NCBI RefSeq assembly: GCF_018417595.1
Contig: NZ_CP070982.1
Coordinates: forward strand, 4,825,001 to 4,889,000
Source of the DNA: Pseudomonas entomophila
GTDB taxonomy: Bacteria; Pseudomonadota; Gammaproteobacteria; Pseudomonadales; Pseudomonadaceae
Length of the DNA stretch: 64,000 nt
Direction of reading: 5' to 3'
The translations under genes and the position numbers were made by a program. Numbering within the stretch: position 1 is the stretch's first letter; every line of letters starts with the position of its first letter. The notes below the pieces were generated by a model. The model was given only the letters and a program-made list of their open reading frames with translations, searched no databases and had not been told where the DNA came from. Shown one piece after another: positions 1-14,601 of this stretch.

Positions 1-2589
<2,589 letters not shown>

Positions 2590-2631
2590 TGGCCCTCAGG
2601 CCTGCCCATCCCCGTGAGGCGGGCCTCGGCT

Positions 2632-2707
2632 CCTGTGGGAGCGGGTTTACTTGCGAATGCGACAGTGAATTCACTGATGCATTCGCGGGTAAACCCGCTC
2701 CCACAGG
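2632..2707. repeat. REP pair (inverted) between gcvP and sdaA
   Basis: Two REP-type arms face each other (2632-2660 and 2679-2707), each containing the gtgggagcgggttta / taaacccgctcccac core. They can fold into a long stem with a short loop. The core matches the P. putida REP type from memory. The element lies inside what looks like one operon, so it may affect mRNA stability or readthrough between gcvP and sdaA. Confidence 0.85.
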
Positions 2708-2744
2708 GTCACCATCAACCTCAAGCGCCGGTTAGGAGGTCAGC

Positions 2745-4121
<1,377 letters not shown>

Positions 4122-4147
4122 CCCGAATGAAAAACGAGGAGTCACCG

Positions 4148-5269
4148 ATGTCCGAAACACTGCACAAGACCCCGCTGCACGCCCTGCACCTGGAACTGGG
4201 CGCGCGCATGGTGCCGTTCGCCGGCTACGACATGCCCGTGCAGTACCCGCTGGGCGTGCTCAAGGAGCACCTGCATACCCGCGAGCAGGCCGGCCTGTTC
4301 GATGTCTCGCACATGGGCCAGATCATCCTGCGCGGCAGCGATGCCGCCCGCGCCCTGGAAACGCTGGTACCGGTCGATATCGTCGATCTGCCGGTGGGCA
4401 TGCAGCGCTATGCCATGTTCACCAATGAGCAAGGCGGCATCCTCGACGACCTGATGGTCGCCAACCTGGGTGACGACACCCTGTTCCTGGTGGTCAACGC
4501 CGCCTGCAAGGACCAGGACCTGGCGCACCTGCGCAAGCATATCGGCGATCGCTGCGAGATCCAGCCGCTGTTCGAAGCCCGTGCCCTGCTCGCCCTGCAA
4601 GGCCCGGCGGCGGTCAAGGTGCTGGAGCGCCTGGCGCCGGAAGTGGCCGGCATGACCTTCATGCAGTTCCGCCCGATCAGCCTGCTGGGCAACGACTGCT
4701 TCGTCAGCCGCTCGGGCTATACCGGCGAGGACGGCTACGAAATCTCGGTGCCGGCCGCCGCCGCCGAAGCCCTGGCCCGTCGCCTGCTGGCCGAGCCCGA
4801 AGTGCAGCCGATCGGCCTGGGCGCCCGCGACTCGCTGCGCCTGGAAGCCGGGCTGTGCCTGTACGGCCACGATATGGACACCACCACCACCCCGATCGAA
4901 GCCAGCCTGCTGTGGGCCATCTCCAAGGTGCGCCGCGCCGATGGCACGCGCGCTGGCGGCTTCCCTGGCGCCGACACCGTGTTCGCCCAGCAACAGGCTG
5001 GCGTGGCGCGCAAGCGGGTCGGCCTGCTGCCCCAGGAACGCACGCCTGTGCGTGAGGGCGCGCAGATCGTCGACCAGGCGGGCAAGGTGGTCGGCGAAGT
5101 GTGCAGCGGCGGCTTCGGCCCGACGCTCGGCGCCCCTGTCGCGATGGGCTATGTCGATAGCGAACATGCGGCCCTCGACACGGCATTGTTTGCCGTCGTC
5201 CGTGGCAAGCAAGTTGCCCTTAAAGTCAGCAAAATGCCTTTCGTGGCACAGCGTTACTACCGTGGCTGA
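4148..5269 (+). CDS. gcvT: Aminomethyltransferase, T-protein of the glycine cleavage system
   Basis: The T-protein transfers the one-carbon unit from aminomethyl-lipoyl H-protein to tetrahydrofolate, releasing ammonia. The ATG at 4148 ([10 protein letters not shown]) gives 373 residues, a normal GcvT length. A longer in-frame extension upstream runs through the end of sdaA and is not real. The ATG follows AACGAGGAGTCACCG, a good ribosome-binding site, and is only 26 bp past the sdaA stop. Family motifs include [13 protein letters not shown] near the N-terminus, FDVSHMGQ, and the folate-site region [12 protein letters not shown]. The gcvP-sdaA-gcvT order supports one transcription unit. Confidence 0.97.
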   Translation: MSETLHKTPLHALHLELGARMVPFAGYDMPVQYPLGVLKEHLHTREQAGLFDVSHMGQIILRGSDAARALETLVPVDIVDLPVGMQRYAMFTNEQGGILDDLMVANLGDDTLFLVVNAACKDQDLAHLRKHIGDRCEIQPLFEARALLALQGPAAVKVLERLAPEVAGMTFMQFRPISLLGNDCFVSRSGYTGEDGYEISVPAAAAEALARRLLAEPEVQPIGLGARDSLRLEAGLCLYGHDMDTTTTPIEASLLWAISKVRRADGTRAGGFPGADTVFAQQQAGVARKRVGLLPQERTPVREGAQIVDQAGKVVGEVCSGGFGPTLGAPVAMGYVDSEHAALDTALFAVVRGKQVALKVSKMPFVAQRYYRG

Positions 5270-5616
5270 ATGAGGGGTTTGGACAGGTTCGACATATTCG
5301 TTTTCGAACCTGTCCAATAACTTCTGAACATAGCGCCAGGCCAGGCGCCACGCCGTTTCCGACAAATCGTTCGGTTATCGGGAAAAGCCTGATTTCCACC
5401 CGCCGGAAGGGCTTGTTTTTCGCTCAGGAGTTGGCGTAGAGTCACTGCACTGTGTTTGCATGGGTCGCAACAGTTCGTGACCTGGGCCAGTAGCCGCAAT
5501 CCGCTACAACCCGTTCGACGTCTCTTACTTTCCTGCAACCCAGCCCAGTAATCTTTCACGTACAAACGTGTGAAAGAAACTGTCATCAAAATTCAAGTTT
5601 CATAGGAAATAAGACA
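5270..5616 (+). promoter_or_regulatory. 347-bp gcvT-csp interval, probably holding a long cold-shock 5' leader
   Basis: No gene is visible here. Just after gcvT there is a perfect 11-bp inverted repeat (arms 5281-5291 and 5305-5315, GGACAGGTTCG) without a following T-run. Close to the csp gene, arms CTTTCAC (5553-5559) and GTGAAAG (5570-5576) can form a small hairpin about 40 bases before the start codon. Long structured leaders that control translation at low temperature are known for cspA-type genes. A comparable role here is inference, since I cannot place the transcription start. Confidence 0.45.
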
Positions 5617-5829
5617 ATGGCTGAGCGTCAGAACGGTACCGTCAAGTGGTTCAATGACGAGAAAGGTTACGGCTTCATCACCCCAGAAAGCGGTCCGGAT
5701 CTGTTCGTCCACTTCCGCGCTATCCAAGGCAACGGCTTCAAGAGCCTGAAAGAAGGCCAGAAAGTGACCTTCGTTGCTGTGCAAGGCCAGAAGGGCATGC
5801 AAGCCGACGAAGTCATTCCACAGCAGTGA
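5617..5829 (+). CDS. CspA-family cold-shock protein
   Basis: A 70-residue single OB-fold cold-shock domain that binds single-stranded RNA or DNA and acts as an RNA chaperone. The two RNA-binding motifs are intact: RNP1 as KGYGFITP (residues 16-23) and RNP2 as LFVHFRAI (29-36). The length is the family norm. ATG follows AGGAAATAAGACA. It is monocistronic: a long leader precedes it and a strong terminator follows 12 bases after the stop. Whether it is cold-induced or constitutive cannot be read from the coding sequence. Confidence 0.95.
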   Translation: MAERQNGTVKWFNDEKGYGFITPESGPDLFVHFRAIQGNGFKSLKEGQKVTFVAVQGQKGMQADEVIPQQ

Positions 5830-5841
5830 TCTGACTTCCAC

Positions 5842-5877
5842 AAAAAAGCCCCTGTGTTGACCCACAGGGGCTTTTTT
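5842..5877 (+). terminator. Rho-independent terminator of the cold-shock gene
   Basis: A 15-bp perfect stem (AAAAAAGCCCCTGTG with CACAGGGGCTTTTTT) and a 6-base loop, ending in a T-run. It is symmetric enough to work in both directions. Confidence 0.93.
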
Positions 5878-5926
5878 GTGCGCGCAATTCCATAGAATGG
5901 ACCTTTGCCATCTGGAGCCGTCCTGC

Positions 5927-6415
5927 ATGTCCAAGCCTCTGCTCAACCCTCAGGGTGATTTCCCACCGGTCGGCCTGGGTCGGCGCCTGGCCGCCATGTT
6001 CTACGACTTCCTGCTGTGCACCGCCCTGCTGATTGTCACTGCCGGACTCTACAAGATGATCCAGATGGCGATCATCGGCGAAGCGCGCATGCGTGAGCTG
6101 ACCGAGGCCGGCGCGCTGGATGGCGACCCATTGTTGTCGACGATCCTGCTGTTTGCCCTGTTCGGCTTCTTCGCCAAGTTCTGGACCCACGGCGGCCAGA
6201 CCCTGGGCATGCAGGTGTGGGGCATGCGCGTACAGAACGCCGACGGCAGCGCCATCAGCCTGTGGCAGGCGCTGCTGCGCTTCGTGGTGTCGATCGCCTC
6301 CTGGCTGTGCCTGGGGCTGGGGTTCTTCTGGTCGCTGATCGACAAGCGCCAGCGCAGCTGGCACGACATCTATTCCGAAACGCAGCTGGTGCGCCTGCCC
6401 AAGCGTAAAAAATAA
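5927..6415 (+). CDS. RDD-family membrane protein
   Basis: A 162-residue integral membrane protein with the RDD-domain pattern: an Arg-containing start (GLGRRLAAMFYDFLL), then about three hydrophobic segments (near residues 20-45, 70-90 and 120-140) and a C-terminal DKRQRSWHDIYSET region with the paired acidic residues typical of the domain. I chose ATG 5927 over the upstream TTG because TGGAG lies ten bases before it. The family is mostly uncharacterised; some members have been linked to ion transport. It stands alone between the csp terminator and a REP pair. Confidence 0.82.
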   Translation: MSKPLLNPQGDFPPVGLGRRLAAMFYDFLLCTALLIVTAGLYKMIQMAIIGEARMRELTEAGALDGDPLLSTILLFALFGFFAKFWTHGGQTLGMQVWGMRVQNADGSAISLWQALLRFVVSIASWLCLGLGFFWSLIDKRQRSWHDIYSETQLVRLPKRKK

Positions 6416-6454
6416 CTCGCATGGAACCTCACGCAACTTGTTGCCTTGGCGGGA

Positions 6455-6543
6455 CCCTGTGGGAGCGGCTTCAGCCGCGAACACCGGCTTGGCCGGTGCC
6501 ATTCACCGCGCCGCCTGCTTCGCGGCTAAAGCCGCTCCCACAG
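6455..6543. repeat. REP pair with internal palindrome
   Basis: Arms at 6455-6481 and 6519-6543 carry the gtgggagcggctt / aagccgctcccac core. Between them lies a small palindrome, ACCGGCTTGGCCGGT (6483-6497). The same organisation recurs at 45528-45614. It lies between convergent genes. Confidence 0.85.
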
Positions 6544-6568
6544 AGGGCAGCGCTCCTTTCTCGGGCAC

Positions 6569-6597
6569 AAAAAAGCCGACCCTGGGGTCGGCTTCTT
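6569..6597 (-). terminator. Terminator between the RDD gene and lptG (mainly for lptFG)
   Basis: The stem AAGCCGACC / GGTCGGCTT has a 4-base loop. Read on the minus strand it ends in TTTTTT, which suits the lptF-lptG transcript. On the plus strand the tail is CTTGTTT, which is weaker. Confidence 0.88.
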
Positions 6598-6607
6598 GTT
6601 TGGCGGA

Positions 6608-7669
6608 TCAACCCGCCCGGCGCATCAACCACAAACCGGCCAACGCACAGATACCAGCAGGTATTACCACCGCCAGCAACGGCGGGAAGCCGAACACCTG
6701 GCTCGACGGCCCAAGCAGGTCGCCGGCGATGCGGAACACGAAGCCCACCAGCACACCGGTGAACACGCGCTGACCCAGGGTCACCGAACGCAGCGGCCCG
6801 AAGATGAAGGAAATCGCCATCAGCACCAGCGCCGCGGTCACCGCCGGCTGCAGGACCTTGGTCCAGAACGCCAGCCAGTAGCGGGAATTGTTCAGGCCCT
6901 GGTCGGACAGGTAGTGGATGTAGTCCCACAGCCCGGTGATCGACAGCGACTCCGGTGCCAGCACCACGGTATTGAGCAGTTCCGGGGTCACCGACACGTC
7001 CCAGACTTCTTCGGGCGCATTGACCACTTCGGTGTGGTCGCCACGGAAGTAGGTGGTGGCCACGTCGTTCAGCACCCACTTGCCGTCCTGGTACTGCGCC
7101 CGGCGAGCGAAGCTCGAGGTCTGGATCTTGCGCTCCTCATCGAAGCGATAGCGGGTCACCCCCAGCAGCAGACCGTTGGGCTGCACCGAGTTGATGTGCA
7201 CGAACTCCTCGCCCTGGCGGTGCCACATACCCCGCTTGGAGCTTTGTGCCTCGCCACCGCCCTGGGCCAGCGAACGGTCGGCCTGGGCCTTGTTCTCGGT
7301 CACCGGAGCGACATACTCGCCGATCAGCACACCGACCAGCATCAGCACCAGCATGGGTTTCATCACCGCCCAGACAATGCGGCCGATCGATACGCCAGCG
7401 GCGCGCATGATGGTCAGCTCGCTGCTGCTGGCCAGGCTGCCCAGGCCGATCAGGCAGCCGATCAGCGCGGCCATCGGCAGCATGTCGTAGAGCCGGCGCG
7501 GCGCGGTCAGCAGCACGTAGCTGCCGGCGTCCATCACCGTGTAGGTGTCGCTCAGGTCGCTCATCTCGTCGATGAAGGCGAACAGCGAGGCAAGGCCCAG
7601 GATGATGCCCAGCACGGCCAGAATGGCCAGCAGCACGCTCTGGCCGATGTAGCGGTCCAGTTTAACCAC
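6608..7669 (-). CDS. lptG: LPS export ABC transporter permease LptG
   Basis: LptG pairs with LptF and the ATPase LptB in the inner membrane to extract LPS and feed it to the LptC-A-D bridge. The 353-residue protein shows the YjgP/YjgQ layout: hydrophobic helices at the N-terminus (KLDRYIGQSVLLAILAVLG), a periplasmic beta-rich domain in the middle, and three C-terminal helices. I set the start at GTG 7669 (VVKLDRY) because GGAGG lies seven bases upstream; a start further upstream would lie well inside lptF. The first bases overlap the lptF stop by 8 bp, indicating translational coupling. Confidence 0.93.
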   Translation of the reverse strand: MVKLDRYIGQSVLLAILAVLGIILGLASLFAFIDEMSDLSDTYTVMDAGSYVLLTAPRRLYDMLPMAALIGCLIGLGSLASSSELTIMRAAGVSIGRIVWAVMKPMLVLMLVGVLIGEYVAPVTENKAQADRSLAQGGGEAQSSKRGMWHRQGEEFVHINSVQPNGLLLGVTRYRFDEERKIQTSSFARRAQYQDGKWVLNDVATTYFRGDHTEVVNAPEEVWDVSVTPELLNTVVLAPESLSITGLWDYIHYLSDQGLNNSRYWLAFWTKVLQPAVTAALVLMAISFIFGPLRSVTLGQRVFTGVLVGFVFRIAGDLLGPSSQVFGFPPLLAVVIPAGICALAGLWLMRRAG

Positions 7670-8777
7670 GGGCCACCTCCGCACGGCGAGCGGCACGCTT
7701 GAGACGCAGCGGCTCCCAGTACATCAGCCCCAGGCCAATGAGCAGGAACAGGCCATGGACCCACCAGATACCCAGCGAGATAGGCAGTTTGCCCTTCTCC
7801 AGGGCGCCACGCACGGAAATCAGCATCGTCAGATAGGCCATGTACAGGAGAATCGCCGGCAGCAGCTTGAGGAAGCGGCCCTGGCGCGGGTTGACGCGGG
7901 ACAGCGGCACCGCCAGGAGCGTCACGACGAACACCAGCAGCGGCAGCGACAGGCGCCACTGCAGCTCGGCGCGTTCGCGAACGCCCGGGTTGCCGAACAG
8001 CTCGGAGGTCGGGATCGCCTCGCGCTCGGTCACCTCTTCGGCGACCTCCGGCTTGGGCAGCAGCACGCCGTAGGTGTCGTACTTGATCGCCCGGTAGTCG
8101 GCCTGGCCCGGGTTGCCGTCATAGCGGTAGCCGTTCTGCAGCACGAGATAGCGGTTGCCGTCGGCCTGCACTTCCTGGTGACCCTTCTCGGCGACCAGCA
8201 CCGATGGCGCGCGGTCCTTGGTTTTATCCTGGTTGAAGCGCTTCTCGGAGATGAACACCCCGGCCAGGTTGATGCGGTCGTCGGACAGCTGCTCGGTGTA
8301 GGTGACCCGCGAGCCGTCACGCAGGGTCTGGAAGCGGCCCGGCACCAGGGTGTCGAACTCGGTGAGCGCGTCCTGCTGGGCAATGATCTTCTGCACCTGG
8401 GCCACGCCCAGGGGCGCCAGGCTCAGGCTCAGCCAGGCCACCAGCAGGGCGACCAGCGCCGCCGGCGCCAGGGTCATCGCCAGCAGGCGCTGCTGGCTCA
8501 TGCCGGTGGCCGATAGTACGGTCATCTCGCTTTCGAGATACAACCGACCATAGGCGAGCAGGATGCCGAGGAACAGCCCCAGGGGCAGGATCAGTTGCAG
8601 GAAGCCCGGCAGGCGGAAGCCCATGATCATGAACAGCACGCCCGGATCGAGCACGCCCTGGGCCGCCTGGGCCAGGTATTTGATGAAGCGCCCGCTCATG
8701 ATGATCACCAGCAGCACGGCGCTGACGGCGCTCAAGGTCACCAGGACCTCGCGGGACAGATAACGAAAGACGATCAA
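7662..8777 (-). CDS. lptF: LPS export ABC transporter permease LptF
   Basis: This is the partner permease of LptG in the LptB2FG complex. It has 371 residues with N-terminal helices (IVFRYLSREVLVTLSAVSAV), a large periplasmic domain and three C-terminal helices. The start is probably a TTG at 8777: it gives the family-typical LIVFRYLSRE beginning and stands eight bases after CAGGAG. The in-frame GTG nine bases upstream (8786) touches that ribosome-binding site and is unlikely. It is divergent from pepA, and a good promoter lies at 8882-8910. Confidence 0.93.
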   Translation of the reverse strand: MIVFRYLSREVLVTLSAVSAVLLVIIMSGRFIKYLAQAAQGVLDPGVLFMIMGFRLPGFLQLILPLGLFLGILLAYGRLYLESEMTVLSATGMSQQRLLAMTLAPAALVALLVAWLSLSLAPLGVAQVQKIIAQQDALTEFDTLVPGRFQTLRDGSRVTYTEQLSDDRINLAGVFISEKRFNQDKTKDRAPSVLVAEKGHQEVQADGNRYLVLQNGYRYDGNPGQADYRAIKYDTYGVLLPKPEVAEEVTEREAIPTSELFGNPGVRERAELQWRLSLPLLVFVVTLLAVPLSRVNPRQGRFLKLLPAILLYMAYLTMLISVRGALEKGKLPISLGIWWVHGLFLLIGLGLMYWEPLRLKRAARRAEVARG

Positions 8778-8881
8778 ACCAGACACTCCTGGGTTGTCAG
8801 GGGCGGAAAGCCAAACGAACGATTCGGACAGCCAAGACCCATGCCGGTTCGCCGGGGCGAACCTCCATGTAAAGTGCGCGC

Positions 8882-8910
8882 ATTATCCTGTGATTGACGG
8901 CGCCTGTCAC
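8882..8910 (-). promoter_or_regulatory. Predicted sigma-70 promoter for lptF-lptG
   Basis: On the minus strand, GTGACA (8905-8910) and GATAAT (8882-8887) are separated by exactly 17 bp, each one mismatch from consensus. It points toward lptF, about 105 bp from its start. The rest of the lptF-pepA interval (8778-9066) shows no gene; the pepA promoter was not resolved. Confidence 0.6.
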
Positions 8911-8934
8911 TTGGCCGCGCATGACGCCGCATGA

Positions 8935-10560
<1,626 letters not shown>

Positions 10561-10608
10561 TGCCCCACGCCGGTGGCGCCCTGGCGTCACCGGCCGGCAG
10601 ACCGAACC

Positions 10609-11037
10609 ATGAGCCAAGTCGATTTCTACATCCTGCCCACCGACTCGCTGTCGGCGCGGCTGGATTTCGCCTGCAAACTCTGCGAGAAGGCCTGGCGCCT
10701 GGGGCACCGGGTCTACCTGCACTGCCAGGACGAGGCCCAGCGCCTCGAACTGGATGAACGCCTGTGGCGGTTCAAGGGCGAGGCCTTCATCCCCCACGAC
10801 CACGCCGAGGCGCACAAGGATGCCAGCGTGGCCCTTGGGCTCGGCAACGACGCCGGTGAACACCGCGACCTGCTGATCAACCTGGGCGGCGACGTCCCCG
10901 GGTTCGTCGGCCAGTTCGAACGGGTCGCCGAGATCGTCGTCGAGGAACCGGCCATCCGCCTGGCCGCACGCGAGCGATTCCGTTTCTACCGCGAACAGGG
11001 CTATGCTCTGCAAGACCACCGCTTACAGCGACTTTGA
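10609..11037 (+). CDS. holC: DNA polymerase III subunit chi
   Basis: The chi subunit links the clamp loader to SSB at the replication fork. The protein starting at ATG 10609 (MSQVDFYILPTDSLSARLDFACKL) has 142 residues, close to the E. coli chi size. Typical features are the FYIL start, LCEKAWRLGHRVYLHC, and FIPHDHAE followed by LINLGGDVP. An upstream in-frame extension into the pepA spacer lacks a plausible start. The pepA-holC-valS order is common in gamma-proteobacteria; here one small gene intervenes before valS. Confidence 0.95.
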   Translation: MSQVDFYILPTDSLSARLDFACKLCEKAWRLGHRVYLHCQDEAQRLELDERLWRFKGEAFIPHDHAEAHKDASVALGLGNDAGEHRDLLINLGGDVPGFVGQFERVAEIVVEEPAIRLAARERFRFYREQGYALQDHRLQRL

Positions 11038-11042
11038 CGACG

Positions 11043-11414
11043 ATGGACAAGCAGCTGACCAGCCTCACCCATTCCGCCCACCTGCTCGACGATCTCGAAT
11101 CGATCCGCGAGCTGCTGGGAGACGCCAACCTGCAACCGCCGCTGCTGACCGAGACGGTGGAGCAGATCCCCCTGTTGCTCGACGAGCCCGCCGCTGCCGC
11201 GCCGCCGGTCGTCGAGGCCGCGCCAGCGCCTGCGCCCGAGGAGGATGCCCAGGCCCGCCGCCAGGACACCCTGCTGCACCTGGACAGCGAACTGCGCGCC
11301 GCCGCGCAGTTGATCATGCAGGACGTGATCAACGACTTCACCCCGCACATCGAGACCGAGATCAAACGCCGCCTCGATGCGCGGCTGGAGCGTTTGCTCA
11401 AGCGCTCCGAGTAA
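11043..11414 (+). CDS. Small conserved protein between holC and valS, function unknown
   Basis: 123 residues from ATG 11043, five bases after the holC stop, so probably co-translated with chi. The N-terminal third is acidic and Leu-rich (HLLDDLESIRELLGD), the middle is an Ala/Pro/Glu linker (about residues 50-75), and the C-terminal third is a predicted helical region rich in charged residues ending in RRLDARLERLLKRSE. There is no signal peptide or membrane segment. I recall a similar hypothetical protein after holC in other pseudomonads. Its position suggests a link with chi or the replisome, but nothing in the sequence proves that. Confidence 0.8.
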   Translation: MDKQLTSLTHSAHLLDDLESIRELLGDANLQPPLLTETVEQIPLLLDEPAAAAPPVVEAAPAPAPEEDAQARRQDTLLHLDSELRAAAQLIMQDVINDFTPHIETEIKRRLDARLERLLKRSE

Positions 11415-11434
11415 AACCCGCCCCTGCGGTGCGT

Positions 11435-11459
11435 CCTTCGCGGGTAAACCCGCGAAAGG
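11435..11459. repeat. Single REP-type palindrome before valS
   Basis: CCTTCGCGGGT-AA-ACCCGCGAAAGG folds into one hairpin. It carries the cgcgggtaaacccgc core but is a lone hairpin rather than a pair. It lies 120 bp before valS. Confidence 0.65.
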
Positions 11460-11580
11460 GCCATCGACTGCTACTGCGTCGCCCACTCCTCCATCGCGTC
11501 TTGCAGCTTGTCGCTTGAAACTCGCGGCTCCGTTATACTTCCCGGCTTTCCCGAATTAATGCCTAAGGGTCCCGCCGCGC

Positions 11581-14427
11581 ATGGATAAGACCTACCAGCC
11601 GCACGCCATCGAAACTTCCTGGTACAACACCTGGGAGTCCGAGAACTATTTCGCCCCACAAGGTGCTGGCGACTCGTACACCATCATGATCCCGCCGCCG
11701 AACGTGACCGGCAGCCTGCACATGGGTCACGGTTTCAACAACGCGATCATGGACGCGCTGATCCGCTTCCGCCGCATGCAGGGTCGCGACACCCTGTGGC
11801 AGCCGGGCACCGACCACGCCGGCATCGCCACCCAGATGCTGGTGGAGCGCCAGCTCGAGGCGAAAGGCCAGAACCGCCATGACCTGGGCCGCGACAAGTT
11901 CCTGGAAAAGGTCTGGGAGTGGAAGGATCAGTCCGGCGGCAACATCAGCCGCCAGATCCGCCGCCTGGGCTCGTCGGTGGATTGGAGCCGCGAGCGCTTC
12001 ACCATGGACGACGGCCTGTCCGAAGCGGTCAAGGAAGCCTTCGTGCGCCTGCACGAGGATGGCCTGATCTACCGCGGCAAGCGCCTGGTCAACTGGGACA
12101 CCAAACTGCACACGGCGATTTCCGACCTCGAAGTGGAGAACCACGACGAGAAGGGCCACCTGTGGAACCTGCGCTACCCACTGGCCGACGGCGCCAAGAC
12201 CGCCGAAGGCAAGGACCACCTGGTGGTCGCCACCACCCGTCCGGAAACCCTGCTCGGTGACGTCGCCGTCGCGGTCAACCCGAGCGACGAGCGCTACCAG
12301 GCACTGATCGGCAAGTTCGTCGAACTGCCACTGGTCGGCCGCCGCATCCCGATCGTCGCCGACGACTACTGCGACCCCGAGTTCGGCACCGGCTGCGTGA
12401 AGATCACCCCGGCCCACGACTTCAACGACTATGAAGTCGGCAAGCGCCACAACCTGCCGCTGCTCAATATCTTCGACAAGAATGCCACCGTGCTCGCCGC
12501 CGTGCAGGCGTTCAACCTCGACGGCAGTGTCAACGAGAACATCGACACTTCGCTGCCGGCCCAGTACGCCGGCCTCGACCGCTTCGTCGCGCGCAAGCAG
12601 ATGGTCGCGGACCTGGACGCGCAAGGCTTGCTGGTCAGCATCGACGACCATGCCCTGAAAGTTCCGAAAGGCGACCGTTCCGGCACCGTCATCGAGCCGT
12701 GGCTGACCGACCAGTGGTACGTCTCCACCAAGCCGCTGGCCGAACCTGCCATCGCCGCCGTGGAAGACGGCCGCATCCAGTTCGTACCGAAACAGTACGA
12801 GAACATGTATTTCTCCTGGATGCGCGATATCCAGGATTGGTGCATCAGCCGCCAGCTGTGGTGGGGCCACCGCATCCCGGCCTGGTACGACGAAGCCGGC
12901 CAGGTCTATGTCGGCCGCGACGAAGCCGAAGTGCGCGCCAAGCACCAGCTGGGCGCCGAGGTGAAACTGCGCCAGGACGACGACGTGCTCGACACCTGGT
13001 TCAGCTCGGGCCTGTGGACTTTCTCCACCCTCGGCTGGCCGGAACAGACCGAGTTCCTGAAGAAGTTCCACTCCACCGACGTGCTGGTCACCGGCTTCGA
13101 CATCATCTTCTTCTGGGTCGCCCGGATGATCATGCTGACGATGCACCTGATCAAGAACGAGGACGGCACCCCGCAGGTACCGTTCAAGACCGTCTACGTG
13201 CACGGCCTGGTGCGCGACGGCCAGGGCCAGAAGATGTCCAAGTCGAAGGGCAACGTCCTCGACCCGCTGGACATCGTCGACGGCATCACCCTCGACGCCC
13301 TGCTGGAAAAACGCACCAGCGGCATGATGCAACCGAAGCTGGCCGAGAAGATCGCCAAGCAGACCAAGGCCGAGTTCCCGGAAGGCATCGCCAGCTACGG
13401 CACCGACGCCCTGCGCTTCACCTTCTGCTCGCTGGCCTCCACCGGCCGCGACATCAAGTTCGACATGGGCCGCGTCGAAGGCTACCGCAACTTCTGCAAC
13501 AAGATCTGGAACGCCGCCCGCTACGTGCTGGACAAGGGCGAGGACTGCGGCCAGAACGGCGAGGCCTACGAGCTGTCGCTGGCCGACCGCTGGATCATCT
13601 CGCAGCTGCAGCGTACCGAAGCCGAAGTGACCCGCCAGCTCGAGCAGTTCCGCTTCGACCTGGCCAGCCAGGCGCTGTACGAGTTCATCTGGAACCAGTA
13701 CTGCGACTGGTACCTGGAGCTCTCCAAACCCGTGCTGTGGGACGAGAACGCCCCGGTCGAACGTGCCCGTGGCACCCGCCGCACCCTGGTGCGCGTGCTG
13801 GAAGTCGCCCTGCGCCTGGCCCACCCGTTCATGCCGTTCATCACCGAAGAGATCTGGCAGCGCATCGCGCCGCTGGCCGGCATCCAAGGCAAGACCATCA
13901 TGCTGCAGCCGTGGCCTGAAGCGAACGAAAGCCGCATCGACGCCGCCGCCGAAGGCGACATCGAGTGGCTCAAGGAGCTGATGGTCGGCCTGCGCAACAT
14001 CCGCGCCGAAATGAACATCGGCCCGGGCAAGCCGCTGCCGCTGTTCCTGAAGAACGCCAACGCCGACGACCAGCGTCGCCTGCAGGAAAACGAAGCCCTG
14101 CTGAAGAAACTGGCCAAGGTCGAGTCGTTCACCGTGCTGGGCGAGCAGGATGAGGCGCCGTTGTCGGCCACCGCGCTGGTGGGTGATCTGCAGGTGCTGG
14201 TACCCATGGCCGGCCTGATCGACAAGGACGCGGAGCTGGCGCGCCTGAGCAAAGAGATCCAGCGCCTGCAGGGCGAAGTCCAGCGCGTCGGTGGCAAGCT
14301 GTCCAACGCCGCCTTCGTCGACAAGGCCCCGCCTGCGGTGATCGAGAAGGAACGTGCCAAGCTGGCCGAGTCGGAGCAGGCCCTGGCCAACTTCACCGAG
14401 CAGCATGCGCGGATCGCTGCGCTGTAA
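11581..14427 (+). CDS. valS: Valyl-tRNA synthetase
   Basis: A 948-residue class I aminoacyl-tRNA synthetase charging tRNA-Val, of normal bacterial length. The HIGH-type signature is seen as [15 protein letters not shown] near residue 45, the KMSKS loop is KMSKSKGNV from residue 551, and the editing domain lies between (WRYP-like region [11 protein letters not shown] and [12 protein letters not shown] near residues 215-225). The last 70 residues form the coiled-coil arm ([20 protein letters not shown]) that contacts tRNA. ATG is preceded by a weak GGGTCCCGCCGC region. Confidence 0.98.
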   Translation: MDKTYQPHAIETSWYNTWESENYFAPQGAGDSYTIMIPPPNVTGSLHMGHGFNNAIMDALIRFRRMQGRDTLWQPGTDHAGIATQMLVERQLEAKGQNRHDLGRDKFLEKVWEWKDQSGGNISRQIRRLGSSVDWSRERFTMDDGLSEAVKEAFVRLHEDGLIYRGKRLVNWDTKLHTAISDLEVENHDEKGHLWNLRYPLADGAKTAEGKDHLVVATTRPETLLGDVAVAVNPSDERYQALIGKFVELPLVGRRIPIVADDYCDPEFGTGCVKITPAHDFNDYEVGKRHNLPLLNIFDKNATVLAAVQAFNLDGSVNENIDTSLPAQYAGLDRFVARKQMVADLDAQGLLVSIDDHALKVPKGDRSGTVIEPWLTDQWYVSTKPLAEPAIAAVEDGRIQFVPKQYENMYFSWMRDIQDWCISRQLWWGHRIPAWYDEAGQVYVGRDEAEVRAKHQLGAEVKLRQDDDVLDTWFSSGLWTFSTLGWPEQTEFLKKFHSTDVLVTGFDIIFFWVARMIMLTMHLIKNEDGTPQVPFKTVYVHGLVRDGQGQKMSKSKGNVLDPLDIVDGITLDALLEKRTSGMMQPKLAEKIAKQTKAEFPEGIASYGTDALRFTFCSLASTGRDIKFDMGRVEGYRNFCNKIWNAARYVLDKGEDCGQNGEAYELSLADRWIISQLQRTEAEVTRQLEQFRFDLASQALYEFIWNQYCDWYLELSKPVLWDENAPVERARGTRRTLVRVLEVALRLAHPFMPFITEEIWQRIAPLAGIQGKTIMLQPWPEANESRIDAAAEGDIEWLKELMVGLRNIRAEMNIGPGKPLPLFLKNANADDQRRLQENEALLKKLAKVESFTVLGEQDEAPLSATALVGDLQVLVPMAGLIDKDAELARLSKEIQRLQGEVQRVGGKLSNAAFVDKAPPAVIEKERAKLAESEQALANFTEQHARIAAL

Positions 14428-14468
14428 TCATTTACATCGCTGACTGACCGGCGAGGGCTTCGCCCTCG

Positions 14469-14550
14469 ATCGCGACACAAGGCCGCTCCCACAGGACGAC
14501 GCCATACCCAAAGGCGCCTTTATCCTGTGGGAGCGGCCTTGTGTCGCGAT
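14469..14550. repeat. Perfect 28-bp inverted repeat (REP pair variant)
   Basis: Arms 14469-14496 and 14523-14550 are exact reverse complements, with a 26-base loop. The arm core is acacaaggccgctcccacag, a sequence variant also found at 41823-41906, so it is a second REP subtype. It lies between valS and rlmF on the same strand and could act as a strong transcript-stabilising or terminating hairpin. Confidence 0.85.
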
Positions 14551-14601
14551 AGGGCCGCACAGCGGCCCCATCCAGCCAGCGACGCTTTATCGGAGTCATC
14601 C

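Noticed and set aside
2590..2744. Glycine riboswitch in the gcv region
   Set aside because: The gap before sdaA holds only a REP pair and a ribosome-binding site. A riboswitch, if present, would be upstream of the first gcv gene, outside the window.
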